12,543 nt of DNA from NCBI GenBank assembly GCA_030653335.1, contig JAURZP010000138.1, positions 1 through 12,543 of the forward strand, in the 5' to 3' direction. The position numbers and the translations under genes were made by a program. Shown in pieces: positions 1 to 5,741 of the stretch; position 1 is the first letter of the stretch; each line of letters starts with the position of its first letter. The notes below the pieces were generated by a model that saw only the letters and a program-made list of their open reading frames with translations, was not told the origin of the DNA and ran no database searches. The DNA is from Methanoregula sp. GTDB lineage: Archaea; Halobacteriota; Methanomicrobia; Methanomicrobiales; Methanospirillaceae.

Positions 1-1
1 T

Positions 2-409
2 CAAATAGATAGTAATGGTCTGTCGATTATCGGTGTTGGAATAACTATCATCCTATATTCCTATGCGATCAGGGTAATATTAGATAATGATTTATCAAAT
101 AAGAAATTGCTAAAGAAAATTAAACAACCCCTACCCAAACAAGAGCAAATACCTGATTATAAAAAATTATTCAACAACGAACATCCTAAAATAAAATATA
201 TTCTTTACATAACTATTGGCTTAGTTGTTGTCTCTGGAATAATAGCAGTTTTATCTGTTTATGGAGCTTATCCTTTTATCGACACAATAGGGTTTAGCTT
301 CATTTTTTTAACGACTGCAGGAGCATTTAATCAACTGTTTGTAGATAAATATGAAAGATTTGTTTTAAATATGGAAATTGAACGCCTTTTAACGTTCAAA
401 TCCCGTTAA
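2..409 (+). CDS. Partial membrane protein, unknown function (5' end outside window)
   Basis: The frame is open from the first complete codon at position 2 to TAA at 407-409, so this is the last 135 codons of a longer gene. An internal TTG at 107 could be mistaken for a start, but the frame is uninterrupted upstream of it. The protein shows three probable membrane segments: about residues 7-27, 65-87 and 92-113 of the visible part. A lysine-rich hydrophilic stretch (about 34-65) lies between the first two, and the tail is short and charged. I do not recognise a family. The DNA is much richer in A+T than the genes after position 1300, with many AAA, ATA and TTA codons, so the gene may have been acquired from elsewhere. 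A double T-tract follows 27 bases after the stop. That it is a real gene is fairly certain; its role is unknown. Confidence 0.75.
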   Translation, partial: QIDSNGLSIIGVGITIILYSYAIRVILDNDLSNKKLLKKIKQPLPKQEQIPDYKKLFNNEHPKIKYILYITIGLVVVSGIIAVLSVYGAYPFIDTIGFSFIFLTTAGAFNQLFVDKYERFVLNMEIERLLTFKSR

Positions 410-435
410 CTGATGATAGTCTTATATGAGCCTAG

Positions 436-453
436 TTTTTTTTCGTTTTTTTT
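436..453 (+). terminator. Double T-tract terminator
   Basis: Two runs of eight T separated by CG begin 27 bases after the stop of the membrane-protein gene. T-rich tracts without a strong hairpin are the usual archaeal transcription terminators. The long hairpin at 464-515 lies just downstream, not upstream, so it is not a bacterial-type terminator stem for this gene. Confidence 0.6.
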
Positions 454-463
454 ACGGACTACT

Positions 464-515
464 CCCCCACAAGAGAAACTACCTGCCAGTGGCGCGTAGT
501 TTCTCGCTGTGGGGG
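464..515. repeat. Long imperfect inverted repeat (hairpin)
   Basis: The left arm 464-482 (CCCCCACA, one A, GAGAAACTAC) pairs with the right arm 496-515 (GTAGTTTCTC, GC, TGTGGGGG). This gives 18 base pairs with a small internal bulge (1 base against 2). The 13-base loop at 483-495 can form a further GCC/GGC mini-stem. The arms are far longer than chance would give. It could be a transposon-end or recombination hairpin, a structured RNA, or a protein-binding palindrome. Nothing in the sequence decides among these. Confidence 0.7.
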
Positions 516-598
516 CTGAAGTGGCTCTTTACCCTTTAGTAATTATGTTGCAAATCGTTTCGCACCGTTTGATTCTACATTCCCTATCTTTTCCAAAA

Positions 599-723
599 AT
601 TGCGATGCCCTACGCGCAAAACGCCTCGTCGGGTTTTGCGCTACTCATTACCGGATGCGCAACCGTGAACGGAAATTGAGGCCGCCGCGGGGCGCCCTTC
701 GGGGCGGCGGCGTTCATCGCAAT
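599..723 (-). ncRNA. Candidate structured RNA or small inverted-repeat element
   Basis: A perfect 9-base inverted repeat closes this 125-base unit: ATTGCGATG at 599-607 and CATCGCAAT at 715-723. Inside it are a stem GCGCAAAAC (614-622) with GTTTTGCGC (633-641), a small CCG-TGAA-CGG hairpin (663-672), and a GC-rich stem GCCGCCG (681-687) with CGGCGGC (705-711) enclosing CCC-TTCG-GGG. Together they draw a multibranch fold. On the minus strand the closing stem is followed at once by five T (595-599 read in reverse), like a terminator, so I place it tentatively on that strand. GCGCAA occurs again at 657-662 and could pair with 636-641 instead, giving an alternative fold. The alternatives are a MITE-like or REP-like DNA element, or a fortuitous fold. 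No family is recognised. Confidence 0.4.
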
Positions 724-746
724 ATACACACCCCCTATGATCATCC

Positions 747-764
747 TGTACCCACGCGACCCCC
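747..764 (-). repeat. Direct repeat copy 1 (TGTACCCACGCGACCCCC)
   Basis: This 18-base sequence recurs at 997-1014 with one difference (C to T), exactly 250 bases downstream. A shorter inverted relative (CATGGGTACA) lies between them at 854-863. On the minus strand it reads GGGGGTCGCG then TGGGTACA. The function is unknown; it could be a protein-binding site or a remnant of a duplicated unit. Confidence 0.6.
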
Positions 765-996
765 CATCACAAAGAATCTCCATATTTACACACATCACTG
801 AAGTAAAAATTCTGTAATTTCGCACAAATTCCGGAAGGCGTCTTGGGGAGTAGCATGGGTACACGATCAATTTCAGGACCGGAACCGGAGGGTCCGACAG
901 CCCGCGGATGCTCCGGAATATCGGAAAAACAACGAGTGAGACTGCGATTACCTTGGGCACAACCTGCAACTCACGGGAACATGAGCGGCTATATAT

Positions 997-1014
997 TGTA
1001 CCCACGTGACCCCC
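997..1014 (-). repeat. Direct repeat copy 2 (TGTACCCACGTGACCCCC)
   Basis: Second copy of the 18-base repeat, 17 of 18 bases identical to 747-764. It overlaps the CACGTG palindrome at 1003-1008. The sequence TGACCCCCAA at 1007-1016 is repeated exactly at 1033-1042. On the minus strand the repeat is followed by AATATATAG, which resembles an archaeal TATA box, so it may belong to a minus-strand promoter. That is inference. Confidence 0.55.
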
Positions 1015-1265
1015 AAACTTCCGCCGTATATCTGACCCCCAAGGATTTATCGGTCCCACTCATTCTCGTACGCAGGTATCCTGTAAGTCAGGGGATTCAT
1101 CCCACGGAGCTGGACCAGAAGAGGGAAGGAGATACTTTTGACACATTTCCGCTCACGACCCAGATCAAAGAGCGCAACGCGAATACTGAAACACCCGTTC
1201 CCGGATATTACGGCATTCTCTGCGGCTGTCTAGGCGCTGCTCGTCAGAAACCCGCTCGGGTGCAC

Positions 1266-1276
1266 GTCATATTATG
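1266..1276 (+). promoter_or_regulatory. Possible TATA box of the small unknown gene
   Basis: The AT-rich stretch GTCATATTATG sits about 27-30 bases before the ATG at 1303, the distance expected from a TATA box to a transcription start at or just before the start codon. No purine-rich ribosome site precedes that ATG, which fits a leaderless transcript. Confidence 0.35.
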
Positions 1277-1302
1277 CCCAAAGAAGAAACTTCCCTCCGG
1301 TC

Positions 1303-1641
1303 ATGCCGGTGCGCGAACGGTACACGGCAAAGTTCGTGTATCTTGATACGAACGGGAAAGAGGTGGGCACCAGCTCGGAGGTGTACGACTCCCTTGAAGG
1401 CTATGAAACCGGCAGCGCATCTATGATCACGAACATGTCCAATATCGCCGCCCATCGCGGGAAGGTGAAGCACCTCAGGGAGGCTGATCTCTTCTCAGTT
1501 ACGCTGAAATGCCATGACCCTTCGGGCGAACTCTTTTTCCTGAGTCTTGCCCGCGGCCGGATCACGGTCTCATCCTACACGGACGACGCAATCCGCAAAC
1601 GCGTGGAGGTATGGGCGGACAGTGTGCCGGAACTAACGTGA
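1303..1641 (+). CDS. Small hypothetical protein
   Basis: This 112-residue protein has a composition typical of a real soluble protein, and no signal peptide or membrane segment. It begins with an alternating pattern that suggests a beta-strand (residues 6-14, YTAKFVYLD). A polar middle follows, then LFSVTLKC and ELFFLSLARGRITVSS, which look like further strands, and a charged C-terminal helix (IRKRVEVWADSV). I do not recognise a family. The ATG at 1303 lacks a Shine-Dalgarno site but has a TATA-like box about 27 bases upstream. Upstream in the same frame there is a stop at about 1231 and no other good start. It stands alone between the gene-poor region and a convergent DUF169 gene. Confidence 0.6.
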   Translation: MPVRERYTAKFVYLDTNGKEVGTSSEVYDSLEGYETGSASMITNMSNIAAHRGKVKHLREADLFSVTLKCHDPSGELFFLSLARGRITVSSYTDDAIRKRVEVWADSVPELT

Positions 1642-1685
1642 GGTAGTTTAAAAACGATGGGGATCAGAATGAACGCTGGAAAGGG

Positions 1686-1700
1686 TTTTTCGGATTTTTT
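1686..1700 (+). terminator. T-tract terminator after the small unknown gene
   Basis: T5 (1686-1690) and T6 (1695-1700) follow the stop at 1639-1641 by about 45 bases and run into the 3' end of the convergent gene. Such T-tracts are typical archaeal terminators. A T5 on the other strand (complement of 1652-1656) could serve the minus-strand gene. Confidence 0.45.
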
Positions 1701-2473
1701 CAATCTTTCTTATACAGCGCTGCACTCCGCTCAATCTTCTTTTTTACCGTATTCCATGTCCTGGTGATTAAGAAACTCTCCTCCATGTACCCGATAACCC
1801 GGGTAAATTTCTTCATGGGAAACGCCATCGTCAGGATATCGAGCGGTACGCATGGGCGGGCTGAAGGATCGAACATGCCCAGTATGACCTTGGGTGCTTC
1901 CTTCTGCTGTTCGAGCCACGGGTAATAGATGATGGAACTGCACCCGACCCCCATAGGGCAGATAACCCCGTTTGGATCGATCTGGTCAAAGTTCGCGAGC
2001 GTGAAAAGACCGCTCAATACTTCGGGGCGGACAAAAAAGATCACCACTTCAGGGTTGTCCTGTTCCGTCAGCTGATCCCAGCGGGTAATGACGAGATCCT
2101 TTCCCAGCGAGGGGAAGGCAGGGATAAGCTTCTCCCAGGCATCGACAATCTCCGGTGTCTGTTTGTACCGTTCTCCTTCCACACCGCCCGGTTTCCCATG
2201 TGAGAGAAAATACCGGAAATCCGGTGGGCGCTCGTTTGAATAACCTGTATACATGAGTCCCCCCCGGCAGGTAATTGAACTGGCATCCAGCACCATCGGA
2301 GTCCCGTTCCTGACCCGCCCAATCTGGCAGATGATACAGCGCCAGCCATCCGGTGGGGGAACTTTTTTAGAGGTGCCTGATTCTTTCCTGAATTCAAACG
2401 TGATCGGCAGTTCTGTGCCGGGAAAATAGTTCTGCCATAAGGCCATGAAACGATCGCGGAGATTGGCGTCCAT
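1700..2473 (-). CDS. DUF169 family protein
   Basis: This 257-residue soluble protein matches what I know of the uncharacterised DUF169 family. Features are a WRCIICQIGR segment with Cys46 and Cys49, ITCRGGLMYTGY (Cys69), a central MICROGENERIC-free Rossmann-less core, then VICPMGVGCSSI (Cys172, Cys178), and the C-terminal signature ARPCVPLDILTMAFPMKKF (Cys208). The cysteines recur in short conserved-looking blocks, so they may bind a metal or an iron-sulfur cluster; this is inference, and the family has no established reaction. The start is ATG at 2471-2473, with AGAGG about 13 bases upstream on the minus strand. It is transcribed alone, convergent with the small gene at 1303 and divergent from the toxin-antitoxin pair. 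I am fairly sure of the family, not of any function. Confidence 0.75.
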   Translation of the reverse strand: MDANLRDRFMALWQNYFPGTELPITFEFRKESGTSKKVPPPDGWRCIICQIGRVRNGTPMVLDASSITCRGGLMYTGYSNERPPDFRYFLSHGKPGGVEGERYKQTPEIVDAWEKLIPAFPSLGKDLVITRWDQLTEQDNPEVVIFFVRPEVLSGLFTLANFDQIDPNGVICPMGVGCSSIIYYPWLEQQKEAPKVILGMFDPSARPCVPLDILTMAFPMKKFTRVIGYMEESFLITRTWNTVKKKIERSAALYKKD

Positions 2474-2675
2474 ATATTCCAGTGTTCCTCTTTGGGATTT
2501 AAGGTGAACACATTGAGTTGAAAAGTACTGTCACCGCGTTGTTTTCGATAAACAACCATGTATCCCACCACCCACGACACGGATCAATGGATCCGGATTA
2601 CCCGCTTATGCCAGCATGACAGATATATTGGGGCAAAATTAATATTATGGTGAAAAAAAGTAATTATGGTGAACT
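2474..2675. promoter_or_regulatory. Divergent promoter region between DUF169 gene and vapBC
   Basis: About 200 bases separate the two divergent genes. The stretch contains a 7-base-pair inverted repeat, GTTGTTT (2538-2544) and AAACAAC (2550-2556) with a 5-base loop, about 65 bases upstream of the DUF169 start. On the plus strand it contains AT-rich TATA-like sequences (2621-2630 and 2636-2647). No further gene is evident; a 31-codon frame from 2558 has no support. Confidence 0.4.
2644..2673 (+). promoter_or_regulatory. Tandem repeat, possible VapB operator
   Basis: ATTATGGTGAA occurs exactly twice, at 2644-2654 and 2663-2673, 19 bases apart, immediately before the antitoxin start. The second copy also supplies the ribosome site (GGTGA, 2668-2672). 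Antitoxins of toxin-antitoxin pairs usually bind their own promoter, so this tandem repeat is a natural operator candidate. That role is inference. Confidence 0.45.
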
Positions 2676-2912
2676 ATGACAAAAGTGGAGATTAAGCAGG
2701 TTGATGCACAGGGCCGTATCATCCTGCCAAAAGCGTGGCGGAACCGGTTAAAGACAAAGAATGTCATGATCATCGATGAGGATGACCGGCTTGAGATCCT
2801 CCCGGCTGATACCGATCTTGCGCGATTTGTTGACGCGGTCGAAGTTGAAGGCAAGCATTTTGATAATTATCACGCCATGCGCAAGGAACTGAGAAAAGAT
2901 GCGGTTCATTGA
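2676..2912 (+). CDS. vapB: AbrB/SpoVT-type antitoxin (VapB-like)
   Basis: This 78-residue protein is the antitoxin and autorepressor partner of the PIN toxin that follows. Residues 4-43 form a swapped-hairpin AbrB/MazE/SpoVT DNA-binding domain, recognisable from VDAQGRIILPKAWR (9-22) and the hydrophobic strand NVMIIDEDDRLEILP (29-43). The charged tail (about 44-78) is the usual toxin-binding part and would sit in the PIN active site. The start ATG at 2676 has GGTGA a few bases upstream. Its end overlaps the toxin start by 14 bases, which couples translation of the two. In the AbrB-type VapB families the antitoxin binds its own promoter; the repeated ATTATGGTGAA just upstream is a candidate site. 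Length and arrangement are normal for the family. Confidence 0.85.
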   Translation: MTKVEIKQVDAQGRIILPKAWRNRLKTKNVMIIDEDDRLEILPADTDLARFVDAVEVEGKHFDNYHAMRKELRKDAVH

Positions 2913-3315
2913 TGCAAACGTATTCATCTATGCAGTCCTCAAGCCAAAAACTGCCCTTCCGGAATTAGTCTTAAAAAGAAAAACTGCCGCAAAAGAAATT
3001 TTCCTCCGGGTAAATGGTGGGGAACAGGTCACGACAACGACCGTACACTTAAGCGAAGTGGCAAATGTTCTCGAAGATGTGGCGGGTCTTGATTTTGCAT
3101 GCGATCTCCTATCCGCACTGCTGTCAAAGCCCTCGATTATTGTCCAGTCTGTCTCAGCTGACAACTACCGTGAAAGTACCCGGCTGGCACAAAAATATTC
3201 CATCAGTATCAACGATGCCCTGGCACTCGTTGTGATGGAACAACAGGCTATTGATGAGATTTATACCTTCGACCGGCAATTCAGTCAGGCACCGGTACGC
3301 ATTGTGCAGGAATAG
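2899..3315 (+). CDS. vapC: PIN-domain ribonuclease toxin (VapC-like)
   Basis: This 138-residue protein is a single PIN domain, a magnesium-dependent ribonuclease of the VapC type that blocks translation when freed from its antitoxin. The acidic metal-binding residues are in place: Asp5 in FIDANVFIY, Glu53 in HLSEVANVLE, Asp106 in SINDALAL and Asp125 in YTFDRQF. The domain is therefore complete and probably active. The ATG at 2899 lies inside the end of the antitoxin gene (14-base overlap), the standard vapBC layout. The cellular target (tRNA, rRNA or mRNA) cannot be read from the sequence. The pair is a stand-alone module between a DUF169 gene and a convergent sugar-nucleotide operon, and may be mobile. 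Confidence 0.88.
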   Translation: MRFIDANVFIYAVLKPKTALPELVLKRKTAAKEIFLRVNGGEQVTTTTVHLSEVANVLEDVAGLDFACDLLSALLSKPSIIVQSVSADNYRESTRLAQKYSISINDALALVVMEQQAIDEIYTFDRQFSQAPVRIVQE

Positions 3316-3332
3316 TGCAGAGAGAAAACCAC

Positions 3333-3378
3333 ATCAGGTCGGATTTTAACTAAAAACATTTCCTGATTTAAAAAAAAG
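3333..3378. terminator. Terminator region between convergent genes
   Basis: ATCAGG (3333-3338) can pair with CCTGAT (3362-3367) across a 23-base loop. An A-run at 3371-3378 and AAAAA at about 3352-3356 read as T-tracts on the minus strand just past the end of the dehydrogenase gene, as expected for an archaeal terminator. On the plus strand only TTTT follows vapC, so that end is less clear. Confidence 0.45.
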
Positions 3379-3380
3379 GT

Positions 3381-4811
3381 TCATTCCACAATCGCATGCC
3401 CGTTCCTGTCGCCCCGACCGATCCCCTTATACACGAAACCTGCGCGGATATAGGCATCCGGGTCGATCATGTTTCGCCCGTCGATAATCACCGGGTGCTT
3501 CTTTCCGGACAGTTGCTTAAGCACGAGAGGATTCAGGGTCCGGTACTGGTGATGGCCGGCAAAGATCACGACCGCATCGGCATCCTGCAGGGCTTCCTCC
3601 ACAAAGGGGACAACCGGCACACCCGGATAGTCCGCCACATAGGGATCGTGGACAGATACAATCGCACCCTCCTGAACAAGGAGATCGCGGTATGGTTCTG
3701 CGGGCGTGTTGCGCGTATCATCCGAATTTGCGAGAAATGCCCAGCCGAGAAGGGCAACCTTTGCACCCTTTAACGGAACTACCGCCCGCTTCATGGCATC
3801 TTTTGTGAGCCGGAACATGTGGGTTGGCATAAAATCGTTGATGTGCCGGGCAAGTACATAGAGCGAGGGCTCATTTGCCGGGTAATCAAGCATTCCCCTG
3901 CCAAGCTGCTGGACACCGCGTTCGAGATGGTAGGTGTCCTTTGTGAGGCAGTGCCCCCCGACACCGGCGCCGGGCCAGAGCATCGCACGGGTGATACCTT
4001 CCCCTTTGAGGCTGTCAATCCCGTTCCGTACATCGTAGACATTGATTCCCATCGCTTCGCAGTATAGTGCCAGCTCGTTGATTGCTGCGATCTGGAGATC
4101 CCGAAACGTATTCTCCGCAGTCTTTGTCACTTCCGCTGCTGTAGCAGACATTGGGATAACTTTTCCTATAGTCAGTACGGGGGAATAGAGTTCTGCTGCC
4201 CTCTGCGTACTCACATCGTCGATTCCACCCACAATCCGGTCATGCTCCCGGATATTGCGCAGCAGTCTTCCGACCATCACCCGCTCGGGTGCATGGGCAA
4301 GAGCAAAATCAACCCCCGCCTTAAGCCCGGACTCCTGTTCAAGGAGCTCGCGGGCGATCCCGATGGTTGTCCCGGGCGTGATTGTGGATTCCAGCACCAC
4401 GAGCATCCCAGGCTTGAGGTAATGGCCCACATTCTTTATTCCTTCCATTAACGCAGAGAAATCCGGCAGCAGGTCTTCCTTGTTTAAAAACGGTGTCTGG
4501 ATTGAGAGCGTTACTGCATCGAGTTCTGCGATTTTAGAAAAGTCAGAAGTGCAGACAAACTTCTTTGCATCAGTCACCTTTAGCAATAATTCATCAAGCC
4601 CCGGTTCTACCCCCCTGAGCGGGCTTTCGCCACGGTTGAGCATCGCAATCTTATAACCGGACGACGATGAATCCCGCTGGAACCCAAAGACGCGTTCGTA
4701 CTGGGCCACATCGGCAAAAAGAGCTGCCGCAGGGATACCCACATATCCCATACCTATTACCCCGATCGTCCTGATCGGCCCTTTTTTCTTAAGGATTGCA
4801 TCAAGCGTCAT
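3381..4811 (-). CDS. Nucleotide-sugar 6-dehydrogenase (UDP-GlcNAc/UDP-ManNAc dehydrogenase family)
   Basis: It oxidises C6 of a UDP-N-acetylhexosamine to the uronic acid with two NAD+ in the cytoplasm. The 476 residues show the full three-domain family layout. There is an N-terminal NAD fold with GVIGMGYVG (about 17-25). The middle domain has ESTITPGTT (141-149), HAPERV (173-178) and EVTKTAENTFRDL with Lys230. The catalytic Cys288 is in GAGVGGHC. The C-terminal UDP-binding domain has GWAFLANSDDTRN. The usual AFK in that last motif is AFL here (Leu360 in place of Lys). The protein is some 40 residues longer than typical WecC/WbpA. It is the last gene of the operon, 18 bases after the oxidoreductase. 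Neighbours suggest UDP-GlcNAc as substrate (WbpA-like); a UDP-ManNAc dehydrogenase (WecC) is the alternative. Confidence 0.88.
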   Translation of the reverse strand: MTLDAILKKKGPIRTIGVIGMGYVGIPAAALFADVAQYERVFGFQRDSSSSGYKIAMLNRGESPLRGVEPGLDELLLKVTDAKKFVCTSDFSKIAELDAVTLSIQTPFLNKEDLLPDFSALMEGIKNVGHYLKPGMLVVLESTITPGTTIGIARELLEQESGLKAGVDFALAHAPERVMVGRLLRNIREHDRIVGGIDDVSTQRAAELYSPVLTIGKVIPMSATAAEVTKTAENTFRDLQIAAINELALYCEAMGINVYDVRNGIDSLKGEGITRAMLWPGAGVGGHCLTKDTYHLERGVQQLGRGMLDYPANEPSLYVLARHINDFMPTHMFRLTKDAMKRAVVPLKGAKVALLGWAFLANSDDTRNTPAEPYRDLLVQEGAIVSVHDPYVADYPGVPVVPFVEEALQDADAVVIFAGHHQYRTLNPLVLKQLSGKKHPVIIDGRNMIDPDAYIRAGFVYKGIGRGDRNGHAIVE

Positions 4812-4829
4812 ACCGGTGACCCCATGTAC

Positions 4830-5741
4830 CTATTTTACAAGTCCTGCCTGTATCTCTTCACATACGCGCAGGTTGTGAATTGCCTGTTCCGGTGTGATGG
4901 GGAAGGGGCGGCCGTGTTCCACACATTCGATGAATGTAGAAAGTTCGCGTTTGAGCGGTTCGAGCTTGTTGACCATCACCTTCTCGATGATATTTTCCTG
5001 CACATACCGCTCAGCCTCAAACGTGTACTGCCCCGGCTTGCGGTAGATGGTCACCTCCTGCGACATGAAGTCACCTTCAATAGTGAACTCCTCTTCTTCA
5101 ACATAGATCATGCGGATCTTCTTAGACGATTTCCGGCTCGCGGAGAGTGAGACCGGCACATCGCCGCATCGCATCAGCACGCTGCACACATCGGCATTAC
5201 CGGCACTGCAGATCTCACCCGGAGACGAGAAGAAGAGGTTGAGGAGGATGTCGATGTCGTGGATCATCAGATCTTCAATCACCGTGCTTCCGGTGACACG
5301 GGCAGATGCGGGATTGTGCCGCTTCATCTCCACATAAAGTGGTTGTTTTACGATCTTTCTTATCTCTTCTACGATCGGGTTGAACCGTTCGATATGACCA
5401 ACGCCAATCGTGATCCCTTCAGGAGCGGTCATCATGAGCTGCGTTGCTTCATCAGCAGTGGCACAGATCGGTTTTTCGATCAGCACGGATTTGCGGGAGG
5501 AAAAAACCTGCCCGACAACATTCTTATGAAACGGTGTGGGCACACAGACACTCACCGCATCGGAACGGGAGAGCAGTTCTGCCACAGAACTATACACGGT
5601 TGCCCCGTATTTTTCCCCAATCTCTCGCGCTCCTGCTGTGTTGAGGTCAAAAACTCCGACAGAATCCACACTTTTAAGTTCAGAATAAACCCTGACGTGG
5701 TTCCTTCCCATCGCCCCGACACCGATCACACCGACATCCAT
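4830..5741 (-). CDS. Gfo/Idh/MocA oxidoreductase, likely UDP-GlcNAcA 3-dehydrogenase (WbpB/WlbA-like)
   Basis: This 303-residue NAD-dependent oxidoreductase would oxidise C3 of a UDP-N-acetyl-glucosaminuronate to the 3-keto sugar. The Rossmann motif GVIGVGAMGRNH is at 4-15. The family EKP signature is at residues 89-91 (LIEKPI). GHIERFNP with His116 and IHDIDI with His161 and Asp162 mark the sugar-binding and catalytic region. Length is at the short end for the family but both domains are present. Its ATG directly follows the TGA of the aminotransferase gene with no gap, so the two are translationally coupled. The specific substrate is inferred from the gene set: WbpA, WbpB and WbpE types occur together in pathways to 2,3-diacetamido uronic acids. 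A myo-inositol or other sugar dehydrogenase is the general alternative. Confidence 0.82.
   Translation of the reverse strand: MDVGVIGVGAMGRNHVRVYSELKSVDSVGVFDLNTAGAREIGEKYGATVYSSVAELLSRSDAVSVCVPTPFHKNVVGQVFSSRKSVLIEKPICATADEATQLMMTAPEGITIGVGHIERFNPIVEEIRKIVKQPLYVEMKRHNPASARVTGSTVIEDLMIHDIDILLNLFFSSPGEICSAGNADVCSVLMRCGDVPVSLSASRKSSKKIRMIYVEEEEFTIEGDFMSQEVTIYRKPGQYTFEAERYVQENIIEKVMVNKLEPLKRELSTFIECVEHGRPFPITPEQAIHNLRVCEEIQAGLVK

Larger units (their letters stand above)
410..1302. other. Long gene-poor region with structure and repeats
   Basis: About 890 bases hold no convincing protein gene. Two long open frames exist here, plus-strand 843-1346 and minus-strand 610-1059. They overlap each other, have no ribosome site or recognisable domain, and the plus-strand one runs into the better-supported gene at 1303. 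What the region does hold is a T-tract terminator (436-453), a long hairpin (464-515), a multibranch inverted-repeat element (599-723) and several copies of a TGTACCCACG / GACCCCC motif (747-1042). It also marks the change from AT-rich sequence (before about 600) to the mixed composition of the rest. It may be the scar or edge of an integrated element, or a non-coding RNA locus. Both are inference. Confidence 0.6.

Noticed and set aside
107..109. TTG as start of the first gene
   Set aside because: The frame is open from the window edge and encodes a membrane helix upstream of this codon, so it is internal.
464..515. Integron attC site or CRISPR repeat
   Set aside because: No GTTRRRY/RYYYAAC core for attC, and no regularly spaced copies for CRISPR.
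610..1059. 149-codon minus-strand open frame
   Set aside because: Runs through the structured element and repeats, overlaps another open frame, and shows no domain; the openness is explained by GC-rich hairpin arms. The last 35 codons (714 to 610) could be a small peptide but have no support.
1126..1233. AAGGAG followed by TTG at 1138 and a 31-codon frame ending in TAG
   Set aside because: Good-looking ribosome site, but the peptide is short, arginine-rich and unlike anything known. A link through the TAG to the gene at 1303 would need readthrough, with no evidence for it.
843..1346. 167-codon plus-strand open frame starting with TTG
   Set aside because: No ribosome site or recognisable domain, unusual composition, it covers the repeats, and it overlaps the better-supported gene at 1303 in another frame.
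2558..2653. 31-codon plus-strand frame before vapB
   Set aside because: Lies in the divergent promoter region, has no ribosome site and overlaps the TATA-like sequences.
2676..3315. vapBC as a new defence system
   Set aside because: Both proteins and the overlap are standard for the family; only the repeat before the antitoxin is worth a look.
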